Source of the DNA: Planctomycetaceae bacterium
GTDB taxonomy: Bacteria > Planctomycetota > PLA2
Length of the DNA: 45,441 nucleotides
Reading direction: 5' to 3'
Assembly (NCBI GenBank): GCA_011525755.1
Contig: WYBS01000100.1
Span: 1 to 45,441 of the forward strand
Notes under the pieces: generated by a model
Seen by the model: only the letters and a program-made list of their open reading frames with translations
Database searches by the model: none
Told to the model about the DNA's origin: nothing
Translations under genes and position numbers: made by a program
Part shown: piece by piece, positions 15,623 through 26,436 of the stretch
Numbering within the stretch: position 1 is the stretch's first letter
How the letters are laid out: the number at the start of each line of letters is the position of its first letter

Positions 15623-16297
15623 ATGATGCCGAAGATCGCGCGGAAGACGCTCGGTCTCGCGGACGGTTCGTTTTCGCACATCGGCATCGAGGGGCACGCG
15701 ATCACCTTCCGCGGCGAGGGGGTGACCCGCCCGGTCACGCTGCCGGTCTCGATGATCGGCACGTTCCACAGCGACATCCTGAACAACCTCTTCCTCTATG
15801 TCCGCAACAACCGCCAGAACGGGATGCTCGGCGTGACGACGGGACCGCTGACGAAGGCCGTCTTCTTCAAGCGCGGCCACATCGTGTTCAGCGGCTCTAC
15901 CGACGCGACGGAGCGGATCGGCTCGATCCTCGTCCGCCACGGCTTCATGACGCAGGCGCAGGTCCACGAGGTGGAGCAGCACGACGACCCGCGCCGGTTC
16001 GGCGTGCGCTGCAAGGAGGCGGGGTACCTCACGCAGGAGCAGCTCTGGGAGGCGCTGCGCGCGCAGGTGGTCCACATCTGCTGCTCGCTCGTGGACTTCC
16101 CGGTCGGGAGCTACTTCTTCCTGCCGAACTGCGTGCCGGAGGACTCCTTCAACCACTTTTTCATCGAGCCCGCGGAGGTCCTCTTCCAGGGCGTGGTCGC
16201 GCAGGACGAGAAGCAGCGCGCGCTGGGGATGTCGGACCGGATCGATGCGCGCTCCCCGCTCGAGGTCCTCGCGGCGATGGAGGAGTCGGGGGACTGA
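15623..16297 (+). CDS. DUF4388 domain protein
   Basis: A protein of 224 residues. Residues 10-115 (GSFSHIGIEGHAITF to GSILVRHGFMTQAQV) match DUF4388 (PATAN-like): a small alpha/beta domain in which LTKAVFFKRGHIVFSGSTD is the family's signature 'g.i.f..G.ivhA' strand-turn-strand. DUF4388 proteins are often linked to response regulators or gliding and motility control in Cyanobacteria and Myxococcota. The remainder (FLPNCVPEDSFNHFFIEPAEVLFQGV) probably belongs to a second half of the fold. Start choice is open: ATG 15623, ATG 15626, or TTG 15596; none has a Shine-Dalgarno site. No kinase or receiver gene is adjacent. Confidence 0.8.
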   Translation: MMPKIARKTLGLADGSFSHIGIEGHAITFRGEGVTRPVTLPVSMIGTFHSDILNNLFLYVRNNRQNGMLGVTTGPLTKAVFFKRGHIVFSGSTDATERIGSILVRHGFMTQAQVHEVEQHDDPRRFGVRCKEAGYLTQEQLWEALRAQVVHICCSLVDFPVGSYFFLPNCVPEDSFNHFFIEPAEVLFQGVVAQDEKQRALGMSDRIDARSPLEVLAAMEESGD

Positions 16298-16406
16298 GCG
16301 GGGACCCGCGGCGGGCCGGCCGCCCCGAAGGGACGCCGCTCTGCGCGGCCGCGTTGCGGGCGGCTTCACAGATGGCCGAAGCCAGCGGGGATTTGTCCAC
16401 AAGCTC

Positions 16407-17438
16407 CTAGCGGTTCCGGGACGCGCGCGCGACCGTCGCGAGGCGGCCGAGGAGGCCCGCGAAGGCCGCGGCCCACGCGGCGAGCGCGACGTAGACGAAC
16501 ACCGCCGGGATCGCGTCGAGGAACGGCAGGCCGACGGACCGCGCGAGGCGGTGCGTGCACACGGTGTACATGCCGAGCGGGAAGACCGCGCCCCAGTAGA
16601 GCGGGTCGTAGGCGAGCGGGAAGCGCCTCGCGACGTGACGCCAGAACCCGAGGATCACGAGCATGGGGATCCACCAGGTCGCCGTCGTCCAGAAGAGGAT
16701 CGTGAGGCCCCGGAGGAACGGCAGCAGCCCGGAGAGCAGCGGGGAGCCGTCCGCGGCGTCGATCAGGCAGGTGCCGGCGAGCGTCGAGATCGCCATCGCG
16801 CCCATGTTGATCCAGTAGGGCGGCGAGAGGTCGGAGGGGGTGAGGACGAGGAAGGTGTACCGGAAGAAGATCAGCGAGATGATCCAGATGTAGAGCATCC
16901 CGCCCCCGAGCCAGAAGGCGAGGGCGACGAACCGGAACGCCTCGGGCGAGCCCCCGGCGCGGGGCGCGATCTGGCACGCGAGCACGGAGACCGACTGCGT
17001 GGCCACGACGGCGACGAGCCAGCCCCCGTTCAGCCCTTCGGCGAGACCCGGCTTCGCGCGCTTCACCGTGAGCGCCGGGAAGATCGTGTAGGTGAGCAGG
17101 GCCCAGAGGACGAGGCCCAGGACCCACAGCGCGCGGGCCGGCGCGAGCTCCTCCCGGATGACCGCGAACTGGCTGCCGAGCACGCACGTGCCGGCGGCGG
17201 CCGTGAAGAAGCCCACGCCGCGCGCGTGGTCCGCGAGATCCGAGGCGAAGCGGTCGCGGTGGCGGGCGATCCGCGCCGCGAGCGCCGCCCAGAGCGCCGC
17301 GTAGAAAGCGACGTTGAGCCAGAGCAGCGCGTGGGCAGGCGCGTCGAGCCCGCGGACGCGGCACGCGATCGAGATGATGCCCGTCGCCATGACCATCGCG
17401 AAGTAGGCGGGATGGAGGTCGCGCAGCCCGGCGCTCAT
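16407..17438 (-). CDS. SLAC1/TehA (TDT family) anion channel or exporter
   Basis: A protein of 343 residues with ten predicted hydrophobic segments. [19 protein letters not shown] at the start and [23 protein letters not shown] near 180 are typical of the tellurite-resistance/dicarboxylate transporter (TDT) family, to which plant SLAC1 (a nitrate and chloride channel) and bacterial TehA belong. TDT substrates include nitrate, chloride, sulfite and malate. ATG 17438 overlaps the stop of the small gene upstream as ATGA, placing it last in the operon of the molybdenum enzyme. An anion such as nitrate or nitrite, moved for that enzyme, would be the simplest role; this is inference from context. 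Confidence 0.88.
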   Translation of the reverse strand: MSAGLRDLHPAYFAMVMATGIISIACRVRGLDAPAHALLWLNVAFYAALWAALAARIARHRDRFASDLADHARGVGFFTAAAGTCVLGSQFAVIREELAPARALWVLGLVLWALLTYTIFPALTVKRAKPGLAEGLNGGWLVAVVATQSVSVLACQIAPRAGGSPEAFRFVALAFWLGGGMLYIWIISLIFFRYTFLVLTPSDLSPPYWINMGAMAISTLAGTCLIDAADGSPLLSGLLPFLRGLTILFWTTATWWIPMLVILGFWRHVARRFPLAYDPLYWGAVFPLGMYTVCTHRLARSVGLPFLDAIPAVFVYVALAAWAAAFAGLLGRLATVARASRNR

Positions 17439-17689
17439 TCGAGGCGGAAGAGGTAGAGGAGGAGCCCCACGTTGAGGCCGAGGCAGGCAAGGCTCGCGAC
17501 GGCGGCGGGAAGCACGACCGAGTCGTCGCCGCCGAGCCAGGCGTTCGTGGTCGCCGTGAGGAGCCAGAGCTGCGCGACGAGCAGCACTAGGAGCACGCCG
17601 AGGATCCCGTACACGATCGTGCTCTTCTCGCCCGTCGCCAGGGGCCGCCGGCGGGGCGCGCCGCCCGCCGGACTTCCGTCGTCCGTCAT
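17435..17689 (-). CDS. small two-helix membrane protein (DUF6755-like)
   Basis: A protein of 84 residues. A 22-residue Gly/Arg/Pro-rich head is followed by two hydrophobic helices: [22 protein letters not shown] and [22 protein letters not shown] recall proteins of this length and pattern next to Rieske and molybdopterin enzymes under the name DUF6755, but cannot confirm it. It overlaps the Rieske gene at its 5' end (the start ATG 17689 shares ATGA with the Rieske stop) and the channel at its 3' end. Perhaps a small accessory subunit. Confidence 0.7.
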   Translation of the reverse strand: MTDDGSPAGGAPRRRPLATGEKSTIVYGILGVLLVLLVAQLWLLTATTNAWLGGDDSVVLPAAVASLACLGLNVGLLLYLFRLE

Positions 17690-18225
17690 TGCTCGGACTC
17701 CAGTTTCACGCCCGTGGCCCAGATCCCGCCGTCACGCACCTCGAGGGTGACGACCGGCAGGCGCCGCCGAGGGGGGCCCGCGATCGGCCGGCCGGTGGCG
17801 AGGTCGAAGAAGCCCATGTGGCAAGGGCACCTGAGGCGCCCCTTCTCCACCTCCGGGAGCACGGCGCACATGAGGTGCGTGCACTCGCTCCCGTACGCGA
17901 CGAACTCGTCCTTCCCGCGGCGGACGAGGAGGCACGGGTCCCTTTCCGTAGGGTAGCGGAACGCGATCGCGGCCCCGACCGGGACGTCGGTGACCGACGC
18001 GACGCGAGCCGGGGGGGCTCCGGGGGCGCGGCGCCTGAAGATGCTGCGCAGCAGGAGCCAGATCTGGCCCGTCGCGAACGCGGCGCTCACGAGCACGGAG
18101 AACTTCGCGAAGTCGCGCCGCGCGACGTAGGCGTCCTCGGCGACGTCGATCGGGAAGTCGCGCCGCCAGCGCGGCTGCTCCGCGGGAGGCCGGCCGTCGG
18201 GGGTTCTCGAGTCGCGCTCCGTCAT
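17686..18225 (-). CDS. Rieske [2Fe-2S] protein with Tat-type anchor
   Basis: A protein of 179 residues. Residues 36-58 ([25 protein letters not shown]) carry a twin-arginine-like motif before one membrane helix, as in other Rieske subunits. The cluster motifs are C115-T-H117-L-M-C120 and C133-P-C135-H136-M-G-F; Cys115, His117, Cys133 and His136 would bind the [2Fe-2S] cluster, and Cys120-Cys135 would form the usual disulfide. It is unlike bc1-complex Rieske genes in having no cytochrome b or c1 beside it. It sits between the ferredoxin subunit and the small membrane protein, with 4-nt overlaps on both sides, so it is very likely part of the same redox complex. Confidence 0.92.
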   Translation of the reverse strand: MTERDSRTPDGRPPAEQPRWRRDFPIDVAEDAYVARRDFAKFSVLVSAAFATGQIWLLLRSIFRRRAPGAPPARVASVTDVPVGAAIAFRYPTERDPCLLVRRGKDEFVAYGSECTHLMCAVLPEVEKGRLRCPCHMGFFDLATGRPIAGPPRRRLPVVTLEVRDGGIWATGVKLESEQ

Positions 18226-18854
18226 GCGAGGTCTCCTTCCGGGAGGACCGCGGCCATCGGGTCCGCCGCCTCCTCCCCGTGCATCGCCGCGGTCACGTCG
18301 AGCGGCCCCGCCGCGTCCGCGCCGGGCAGCATCACGCGCACCCGCGTGGAGATCGTCTGCTGGCCGAACCGGAACTCGTGGACGGGCGTCGAGCGCGGGC
18401 GGAGCGCCCGGGCCTCCGCCTCCGTGCCGAAGTAGAGCGCCTGGCTCGGGCAGACGGTCGCGCACATGGGCCTCAGGCCGACCGACGTGCGGTCGTAGCA
18501 CATGTCGCACTTCATCATCAGCTCGAATCCGACGTTCATCTTCGGGACGCCGAAGGGGCACGCGAGCACGCAGTTGTTGCACGCGATGCAGCGCGCCTTC
18601 CTCGCGCTCTGTACGACGCCGTCCTCGGTCCGCTTGATCGCGTCCGCGGGGCACACCTCGGCGCACGTCGGCGACTCGCAGTGCATGCAGATCGTCGGGA
18701 CCGTCTGCGGCGAATGGGCCCGGTCGACGTACTCGAGGTGGATCATCGAGTGCCCCTTGTGGGTGTCGCACTCGGAGCAGGCGTGGACGCACGCCTGGCA
18801 CCCGATGCAGCGGCGCGGGTCGATGAAGAAGTGGCGATCCGCGGGAACGGGCAT
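18222..18854 (-). CDS. four-cluster [4Fe-4S] electron-transfer subunit
   Basis: A protein of 210 residues of the NrfC/HycB/FdnH/PsrB type. Sixteen cysteines form four clusters: C16-x2-C19-x2-C22-x3-C26, C57-x2-C60-x3-C64-x3-C68, C89-x2-C92-x2-C95-x3-C99, and C116-x2-C119-x11-C131-x3-C135. No signal peptide is present, so it is expected in the cytoplasm with the catalytic subunit. It passes electrons between the molybdenum subunit and membrane partners. The gene begins 3 nt after the catalytic gene and overlaps the Rieske start as ATGA. Confidence 0.93.
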   Translation of the reverse strand: MPVPADRHFFIDPRRCIGCQACVHACSECDTHKGHSMIHLEYVDRAHSPQTVPTICMHCESPTCAEVCPADAIKRTEDGVVQSARKARCIACNNCVLACPFGVPKMNVGFELMMKCDMCYDRTSVGLRPMCATVCPSQALYFGTEAEARALRPRSTPVHEFRFGQQTISTRVRVMLPGADAAGPLDVTAAMHGEEAADPMAAVLPEGDLA

Positions 18855-18857
18855 CCG

Positions 18858-21104
<2,247 letters not shown>

Positions 21105-21107
21105 GGC

Positions 21108-22166
21108 TCAGGCCTCGCCCCTCGACGGCGTCCCGAAGCGCCGCGCCTGCGCGACCGCGAGGAGCGTCCGCCGGCACTTCGGGCAGACGTGCTGGTAGTG
21201 GTCCGCGCCCGCGCCGAGCTCGTACCGGTAGCCGAGCTGCCGCTCCACCTCGACGAGGTCCTCGATGTGCAGGAGCGAGGCGTACGGCTCCCGGCAGCGG
21301 GCGCACCGCGCCTGCTCGCCGCGGGCGCCGGCGTCCTTGTAGAAGGCGGCACCGAGCTGCGCCGGCCGCTGGAAGATGTGGAAGAACTTGCCGAACGGGA
21401 GCCAGAGAAGCGCCGCGATCACGGTCACGGCGTGGAGGATCGAGAGGAACTCGTAGGCGTAGCCCCGCATCCACTCGTAGCTCACGACGAGCATAAGGCC
21501 GGTGGCGCTGATCGAGAAAAGGAGGATGAGCGGCAGGAAGTCCTCGCCGAACCGCTGGAGCGCCGCCGCATCGCGGTCGCGCATCCTCCGGCGCATGGCG
21601 AGCATCACGCCAAGGATGACGAGGATCGAGGCCCACGCGAGGCCGTGGAAGACGAGGCCGGCGAGGAGCGAGTCGACGTGGAACGAGAGCGCGGGGAATC
21701 CGAAGACGTAGGTGACGTACCGGTCCATTTGCCCCTCGACCGCCTCGAAGTGGATCCAGCCGAAGACGAGCGGGAAGGTGATGAGCACGGCGAGGATCGT
21801 GCCCGCCATGATGAGCCAGTGGGCCGCGCCGCGCGCGACGTGGCGGCGCCAGATGAACCGGTTCATCGCGAAGACGACGAGGAGCCGGCGCCCGAGGACG
21901 AGGAGGTTCCGGAGGAGGAAGCCGGGGCGGAGGAACACCTGCCAGCCGCGCTTCCAGTACATGGCCGTGGGGGGGCGCCGGAGCCACATGGCGTAGCGGT
22001 AGGCGATGCCGAAGGTGGCGAAGAGCGTCGCGAACGTGTAGGCGACGAGCGCCGCGTCGAAGTGCGAGAGGCGGCGCGAGCCGACGAGGATCAGCCCCCC
22101 GAGGATCCCCGTCGCGAGGAATCCGCATCCGATCGAACGGACGACTGCGCGTTCCACGCGGCACAT
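21108..22166 (-). CDS. NarI-like membrane cytochrome with C-terminal double-CxxC domain
   Basis: A protein of 352 residues with about six hydrophobic segments; several histidines lie in or beside them ([10 protein letters not shown] near 125, [17 protein letters not shown] near 170, [13 protein letters not shown] near 243, FFHIF near 262), as expected for a b-haem quinone-linked subunit of the NarI/HdrE-like type. The last 70 residues are soluble and carry CARC near 284 and CPKC near 328, forming a zinc ribbon or an extra metal site not usual for NarI. It is the first gene of the operon. ATG 22166 directly follows a palindrome, and no Shine-Dalgarno site is seen. It would link the quinone pool to the ferredoxin or Rieske subunits. 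Confidence 0.82.
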   Translation of the reverse strand: MCRVERAVVRSIGCGFLATGILGGLILVGSRRLSHFDAALVAYTFATLFATFGIAYRYAMWLRRPPTAMYWKRGWQVFLRPGFLLRNLLVLGRRLLVVFAMNRFIWRRHVARGAAHWLIMAGTILAVLITFPLVFGWIHFEAVEGQMDRYVTYVFGFPALSFHVDSLLAGLVFHGLAWASILVILGVMLAMRRRMRDRDAAALQRFGEDFLPLILLFSISATGLMLVVSYEWMRGYAYEFLSILHAVTVIAALLWLPFGKFFHIFQRPAQLGAAFYKDAGARGEQARCARCREPYASLLHIEDLVEVERQLGYRYELGAGADHYQHVCPKCRRTLLAVAQARRFGTPSRGEA

Positions 22167-22167
22167 T

Positions 22168-22181
22168 CGATACGAATATCG
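22168..22181 (-). promoter_or_regulatory. palindrome CGATACGAATATCG directly upstream of the redox operon
   Basis: Perfect 5-bp arms (CGATA/TATCG) around CGAA, one base from the ATG at 22166, in an AT-rich patch unlike the surroundings. TTGAAA on the minus strand (22187-22192) could be a -35 box. Position and symmetry suggest an operator for a dimeric repressor or activator; the factor cannot be named. Confidence 0.5.
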
Positions 22182-22224
22182 TCGCGTTTCAAGTGGGTGA
22201 GGGGGCCGGGGGGGCAGGGAGACG

Positions 22225-22758
22225 TCACAGGGGGACGGCCGAGGACCGCATGCCCACGAACTCCACCCGCTCGGCGTCGTCGCGGGAGCGGAGGGTCGTG
22301 AGGGAGCGGAACCAGCGCTTCGCGTCGCCCGGTCGCGGGCCGTGGGAGCGCTGGCCGCGCGGATTGCCCGCGTAGGCGAGCACGCCGCCCGGCGCGAGCG
22401 CGCTGAGCAGCCGCGGGACGAGCCGCTCCTCCGTGAAGTGGACGCACACGATCACCGCGTACCCACTCTCCGGCGGCGTCCACGTGTCGAGATCCGCCTC
22501 GATCCAGCGGATCCTCAGGTGGCCCGCGCGTTCGCGGGCGCATGCGAGGCCCAAGGGCGAGAGGTCCACCGCGTCCACCTCGTAGCCCCTCCGCGCGAGA
22601 GCGATCGCGTGGCGGCCCCTCCCGCATGCGACATCGAGCGCGCGGCCGCGAGGCGGCGCGAAGGCGAGCGCCTGCCCGAGGATCGGGTCGGGATCGCTTT
22701 CCCGGTGGACGCCCGCCCTGTACTTCTCCTCCCAGCGGGCGCGGTCCGCCTCCGACAT
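22225..22758 (-). CDS. class I SAM-dependent methyltransferase (TehB-like)
   Basis: A protein of 177 residues. RWEEKYRAG at the start and [26 protein letters not shown] near 45 are a standard SAM-binding motif I and its following acidic residue. IEADLDTW near 92 and [10 protein letters not shown] near 108 fit motifs II-III. The short N-terminal 'W..kY' pattern is that of TehB and related thiol or small-molecule methyltransferases; the substrate is unknown. The start ATG 22758 shares its A with the stop of the upstream gene (TGATG), so translation is coupled. Confidence 0.88.
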   Translation of the reverse strand: MSEADRARWEEKYRAGVHRESDPDPILGQALAFAPPRGRALDVACGRGRHAIALARRGYEVDAVDLSPLGLACARERAGHLRIRWIEADLDTWTPPESGYAVIVCVHFTEERLVPRLLSALAPGGVLAYAGNPRGQRSHGPRPGDAKRWFRSLTTLRSRDDAERVEFVGMRSSAVPL

Positions 22759-23255
22759 CAGTCCCCCGAGCCGCTGAACTTGTCCTCTTCCCGCTTGAAG
22801 AGGAAGTTGAGGCTCGTGAGGCTCCCGTAGCAGCGCGTCACGTACTGCTGCATCTCGACCTTCTCCGCGTCGGAGAGGCCCTTGTGCGCGTTGATCTTCT
22901 GCTCGAGCACCCGCAGCCGGTCGCGGATCATCACGACCTTGTGGAAGAGCGCGTCGACCGGCAGATGGTGCTCCTTCAGCCCCTCCTTCGCCGGACGCAC
23001 GATGATCTCGCCGCCCTCCCATCGCCCGCCGAGCTCCGCGACGCCGCCGATCCCGTACTCCTCGAGCACCGCGCGCAGCGCGTCCTTGATCGGGTCGCCT
23101 CCCGGGGGCGCCTTCGCCTCGAAGATGCCCGGCTCGTGCGACTCCACCTCGCGGATCCCGACCGGGAACGTCACGACGTAGCGCGTGTCCTTGTGGTTCG
23201 TGATCCTGCCGAGGCCGTAGTGCGGATGCTCGATCCACGCTCCGATGCGCAGCAT
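22758..23255 (-). CDS. conserved hypothetical protein with CarD/Tudor-like N-terminus
   Basis: A protein of 165 residues. The opening (RIGAWIEHPHYGLGRITNH) resembles the small beta-barrel of CarD, Mfd and UvrD C-terminal domains ('G..V.Hp.fG.G.V'), which bind RNA polymerase or nucleic acids; the match is short. The middle is a charged alpha/beta stretch and the last 60 residues are helical (MIRDRLRVLEQKINAHKGLSDAEKVEMQQ), probably a coiled coil. A possible -10 TAGACT lies 6 nt before ATG 23255, but its TAG is also the stop codon of yjbQ. It is between yjbQ and the methyltransferase in a likely three-gene transcript. Function not known. Confidence 0.72.
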   Translation of the reverse strand: MLRIGAWIEHPHYGLGRITNHKDTRYVVTFPVGIREVESHEPGIFEAKAPPGGDPIKDALRAVLEEYGIGGVAELGGRWEGGEIIVRPAKEGLKEHHLPVDALFHKVVMIRDRLRVLEQKINAHKGLSDAEKVEMQQYVTRCYGSLTSLNFLFKREEDKFSGSGD

Positions 23256-23264
23256 GCCCGGAGT

Positions 23265-23681
23265 CTACTCGCCCATGACGGTGGCGACGACCTTCCGGTC
23301 CCTCCCCCGGTTGTCGAAGTCGACGAGCACCACCTGCTGCCACGTGCCGAGGAGCGGCGCGCCGTCGGCCACCGGCACGGTGAGCGAGGGGCCGAGCAGC
23401 GCCGCGCGCACGTGGGAGAAGCCGTTCCCGTCGCCCCACCGCTCGTTGTGGTCGTAGTGGGCATTCCGCGGCGCCACGCGCTCGAACGCGGCCCGGAGAT
23501 CCGCCACGCACCCGGGCTCGAGCTCGACCGTCGTGAGCCCGGCCGTCGAGCCCGGCACGAAGAGGTGGACCGTCCCCTCGCGCACCCCCGACCTCCTCAC
23601 CAGAGCCCGCACGCCCTCGGTCAGATCGACGACCTGGGTCTCCCCCTTGGTCTTGAGCGTCATCTCCTCGCGGTGGATCAT
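23265..23681 (-). CDS. yjbQ: YjbQ family protein (UPF0047)
   Basis: A protein of 138 residues, full length. Family signatures are REGTVHLFVPGSTAGLTTVE, HNERWGDGNGFSHVRAALLG and VADGAPLLGTWQQVVLVDFDNRGRDR. Members such as E. coli YjbQ show weak thiamine-phosphate synthase activity, and the true role is debated. The protein lacks a classic thiamine pathway neighbour here. It is divergent from nadE with 23 nt between the starts, and the two -10-like boxes of the divergent pair overlap (23688-23697). Confidence 0.92.
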   Translation of the reverse strand: MIHREEMTLKTKGETQVVDLTEGVRALVRRSGVREGTVHLFVPGSTAGLTTVELEPGCVADLRAAFERVAPRNAHYDHNERWGDGNGFSHVRAALLGPSLTVPVADGAPLLGTWQQVVLVDFDNRGRDRKVVATVMGE

Positions 23682-23687
23682 GGCCCC

Positions 23688-23693
23688 ATGCTA
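23688..23693 (-). promoter_or_regulatory. -10-like TAGCAT, 6 nt before ATG 23681
   Basis: The minus strand reads TTAGCAT-GGGGCC-ATG with no ribosome binding site. It overlaps the opposite-strand TAAGCT at 23692-23697. Confidence 0.45.
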
Positions 23694-23697
23694 AGCT
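23692..23697 (+). promoter_or_regulatory. -10-like TAAGCT, 7 nt before TTG 23705
   Basis: TAAGCT-CCGTCGC-TTG. This supports the TTG start of nadE and a leaderless transcript. The divergent promoters share bases, so they could compete. Confidence 0.45.
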
Positions 23698-23704
23698 CCG
23701 TCGC

Positions 23705-25288
23705 TTGCGGATCGCGCTCGCGCAGATCAACACGACGGTCGGCGACTTCGCGGGTAACGCCCGGAGGATCCTCGCCGCGTCCCGCGGCGTGAGCGCGGAC
23801 CTCGTCCTCTTCCCCGAGCTCGCGATCTGCGGCTACATGCCGCGCGACCTCCTGCTCGAGCCGTCGTTCGTGGACGCGTGCGAGCGGACGCTCGAGGAGA
23901 TCGCGGCGGGCGCCCCCGGACCCCCCCTGCTTCTCGGCACGGTGCAACGGGCGAAGGGCCCGGGGAAGCCGCTCCTGAACGTCGCCGTCCTCGTCCGCGG
24001 CGGGAAGCATGAGGTCGTCGCGGAGAAGCGGCTGCTGCCCACCTACGACGTCTTCGACGAGCGGCGCTATTTCCGGCCGGGCGTCCAGCGCCCGCCGCTC
24101 GCGATCGCGGGCAAGCGCGTGGGCGTCACGATCTGCGAGGACATGTGGACGGGGGAGCACGGCGACCACCTCTACGCGGAGGATCCCGTGGCCGATCTCG
24201 CGCGCGCGGGCGCGGACGTGATCGTGAACCTCTCCGCGTCGCCCTACGAGCAGGGGAAGCCGGCGCGGCGGAGGAAGCTCGTCCTCGATCACGCGGCGCG
24301 GCACAAGGTCCCCTTCGCGTTCACGAACCTCGTCGGCGCGAACGACCAGCTCATCTTCGACGGGAACTCGTTCGCGGTCGACGCGAAGGGTGCCATCACC
24401 GCGCACGCGAAGGCGTTCGTCGAGGAGACGGTCGTGGCGGGCGGCGCGGGCCCTGCGGACGACGTGAAGGACGCGCTCGTCCTCGGCATCCGCGACTACC
24501 TCCGGAAGACGGGGTTCAAGGAGGCGATCGTCGGCATGAGCGGCGGCGTGGACTCGTCGCTCGTCGCATGCCTCGCGGCGGAGGCGCTCGGTCCCGCGAA
24601 CGTGACCGGCGTCGCCATGCCGGGGCCCTTCAGCGCGCCCTACAGCCTGACGGATGCGGAGGAACTCGCCCGGCGGCTCGGGATCTCCTTCCTCGCGATC
24701 CCGATCACGCGCGCGTACGACCTCCTTCGCGAGGAGATGAAGGGGGGGTTCGGGGGCAGGCCCATGGACGTGACGGAGGAGAACCTCCAGGCGCGGCTGC
24801 GCGGGACGATCCTCATGTCGCTCGCGAACAAGCGGGGGGCGCTCGTCCTCGTGCCCTCGAACAAGAGCGAGTTCGCGATGGGGTACTGCACGATGTACGG
24901 CGACATGGTCGGCGCGCTCGCGCCGATCTCGGACCTCTACAAGCGGCAGGTGTACGAGCTCGCGCGGCGCTACCCGCTGATCCCGGAGCGCGTGCTCACC
25001 CGCGCGCCGTCGGCGGAGCTGCGGCCCGACCAGACGGACCAGGACACGCTGCCCCCCTACGACGTGCTCGACGCGATCCTCCACGCGCACTTGGAGGAGC
25101 GGCTGCGGCCGGAGGAGATCGCCGCGCGCGGGTTCGACCGCGAGGTGGTCGAGCGCGTGGTCCGGACGGTCTCGGCCACGGAGTACAAGCGGCAGCAGGC
25201 GGCGCCGGTCTTGAAGGTGACGGCGAAGGCGTTCGGGTGGGGCGGCCGCCGCTTCCCGATCGTCGAGCGCTTCCGCGGCGGAGCGTAG
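23705..25288 (+). CDS. nadE: glutamine-dependent NAD+ synthetase
   Basis: A protein of 527 residues with two domains. Residues 1-260 form the nitrilase-type glutaminase: FPELAICGY (catalytic Glu38), EKRLLPTYDVFDE (catalytic Lys near 107) and GVTICEDMW (nucleophile Cys near 147). Residues 270-527 form the synthetase: SGGVDSSLVACLA is the PP-loop that binds ATP. It makes NAD+ from nicotinic acid adenine dinucleotide, ATP and glutamine nitrogen. The TTG start at 23705 gives MRIALAQIN, the exact usual start of the family, and no ATG is available nearby. Bacterial two-domain enzymes of about 540-580 residues exist, so it is complete. Confidence 0.95.
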   Translation: MRIALAQINTTVGDFAGNARRILAASRGVSADLVLFPELAICGYMPRDLLLEPSFVDACERTLEEIAAGAPGPPLLLGTVQRAKGPGKPLLNVAVLVRGGKHEVVAEKRLLPTYDVFDERRYFRPGVQRPPLAIAGKRVGVTICEDMWTGEHGDHLYAEDPVADLARAGADVIVNLSASPYEQGKPARRRKLVLDHAARHKVPFAFTNLVGANDQLIFDGNSFAVDAKGAITAHAKAFVEETVVAGGAGPADDVKDALVLGIRDYLRKTGFKEAIVGMSGGVDSSLVACLAAEALGPANVTGVAMPGPFSAPYSLTDAEELARRLGISFLAIPITRAYDLLREEMKGGFGGRPMDVTEENLQARLRGTILMSLANKRGALVLVPSNKSEFAMGYCTMYGDMVGALAPISDLYKRQVYELARRYPLIPERVLTRAPSAELRPDQTDQDTLPPYDVLDAILHAHLEERLRPEEIAARGFDREVVERVVRTVSATEYKRQQAAPVLKVTAKAFGWGGRRFPIVERFRGGA

Positions 25289-25315
25289 CACGGGCGTTCA
25301 GCGGGGCGGCTCGTG

Positions 25316-25321
25316 TAGGAT
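25316..25321 (+). promoter_or_regulatory. -10-like TAGGAT, 8 nt before TTG 25330
   Basis: TAGGAT-CGAGCCCG-TTG; the AGGA inside could alternatively be a weak ribosome binding site. Confidence 0.4.
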
Positions 25322-25329
25322 CGAGCCCG

Positions 25330-25809
25330 TTGACGCCCGAGCCGCGCCCCGCCTCCCGCGTCCTCGTCGTGGACCGCCTCGACCGGTTGCTCCTCTTCGA
25401 CGGCATCGTGCCGAACCGCGCGCGCACGCGGCTCTGGTGCCCGCCGGGCGGCGCGCTCAGGTCCGACGAGACGTTCGAGGAGGCGGCGCTCCGCGAGCTT
25501 GCCGAGGAGACGGGGATCCGGGGCGTTGCGCTCGGCCCCTGCGTGTGGCGGCGCGAGCACGTGTTCGAGATGTTCGGGAGGTGGTGTTCGGCCGACGAAC
25601 GCTACTTCCTCGTGCGGGTCGGCGCGGCCGAGATCGACGGCAGCGGCCGCGAGGCCGTCGAGGCGGACCTGATCCTCGGCCACCGCTGGTGGACGGCCGC
25701 GGAGATAGCGGCGTCGCCGGAAACCTTCGTCCCGCGCCGGCTGGGCGAGCTCTTTCCGCCGCTCCTGCGCGGCGAGATCCCCCCTCTACCGATCGCCGTC
25801 GGAGTCTAA
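25330..25809 (+). CDS. NUDIX hydrolase
   Basis: A protein of 159 residues. The NUDIX box GGALRSDETFEEAALRELAEETGI near residues 38-62 is complete: G-x5-E-x7-REL-x-EE-x-G, with all metal-binding glutamates. The N-terminal strand (SRVLVVDRLDRLLLFDG) and WCPPGGAL fit standard NUDIX proteins that hydrolyse nucleoside diphosphates linked to X. A WWTAAEI segment near 130 resembles subfamily members acting on NTPs. TTG 25330 is chosen because the domain begins there and because of the -10-like box upstream. The gene follows nadE after 41 nt; the nucleotide theme may be coincidental. Its end overlaps the convergent DUF1801 gene by 4 nt. Confidence 0.9.
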   Translation: MTPEPRPASRVLVVDRLDRLLLFDGIVPNRARTRLWCPPGGALRSDETFEEAALRELAEETGIRGVALGPCVWRREHVFEMFGRWCSADERYFLVRVGAAEIDGSGREAVEADLILGHRWWTAAEIAASPETFVPRRLGELFPPLLRGEIPPLPIAVGV

Positions 25810-26276
25810 CGCTTCCGCTTCCCGCCCGAGGCGAGCGCCGCAGTGTAGTGTGCGACGTACTGGTCGACCGGGACGCGCGCGACCGCCGCCGAAACGACGT
25901 CGAGCGGCACGTCCTCCGCGCTCCTGAACCGGATGCACGCCTTCCCCATGTCGAGCTTCTTCCCGCTCTTCCGCCACTCCCCCTCGAACCACTTCCGCTG
26001 CCCCTCGTCGCCGTACACGCACATGAGGTGGAGCGACATGTGGTTCTTCTGGTTCCCGAGGTACGCGAACGGCAGCGGCTGCTTCGGGTCGCAGTGGTAG
26101 CCCGCGGGGAAGAGCGAGTGGGGGACGGACCAGCCGATCATCCCGTACTGGACGCCCTCCTTGTATCCCTTCGGGAGCCCTCGGTTGACGGCGGCGCGCA
26201 CCTTCGAGATCGCCTTCCGCCGGTCCTCGGGCAGGCTTTCCAGGTACTCCTTCACGGAAGCGGGCTTTCCGGTCAT
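25806..26276 (-). CDS. DUF1801 (YdhG-like) protein
   Basis: A protein of 156 residues. SVKEYLESLPEDRRKAISKVRAAVNRGLPKGYKEGVQYGMIGW at the start and AYLGNQKNHMSLHLM near 82 are typical of DUF1801, a small alpha/beta fold related to the frataxin-like YdhG family; biochemical role is unknown. It ends with a basic GKRKR tail. ATG 26276 has GGAGGAG 5-6 nt upstream, a stronger site than most genes in the window. It stands alone as a transcription unit, facing the NUDIX gene. Confidence 0.88.
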   Translation of the reverse strand: MTGKPASVKEYLESLPEDRRKAISKVRAAVNRGLPKGYKEGVQYGMIGWSVPHSLFPAGYHCDPKQPLPFAYLGNQKNHMSLHLMCVYGDEGQRKWFEGEWRKSGKKLDMGKACIRFRSAEDVPLDVVSAAVARVPVDQYVAHYTAALASGGKRKR

Positions 26277-26295
26277 CGGATCTCCTCCGACGCCG

Positions 26296-26311
26296 ATTCT
26301 AGCTTGAGCTA
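26296..26311 (-). promoter_or_regulatory. -10 TAGAAT overlapping a TAGCT-AGCTA palindrome
   Basis: On the minus strand TAGAAT (26296-26301) lies 19 nt before ATG 26276, which leaves room for the Shine-Dalgarno site. TAGCTTGAGCTA (26300-26311, arms of 5 bp) overlaps it and could be an operator. No good -35 is seen. Confidence 0.4.
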
Positions 26312-26436
26312 TTCACGAGGATCGAGGCCGACGGGCAGACGGGACCGAGCGGACCGACGCCGTTCGGCGAGGGAGACGGACTTCGAGGCAGAACCGCGGG
26401 AGTCGCGAATAGTCCGGGCTCCAGCGGACGCGACCG

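Noticed and set aside
16298-16406. Bidirectional terminator between the convergent DUF4388 and channel genes
   Set aside because: Only short arms (GGCTTC/GAAGCC with a 10-nt loop) and no U-tract, so the evidence was too weak to list.
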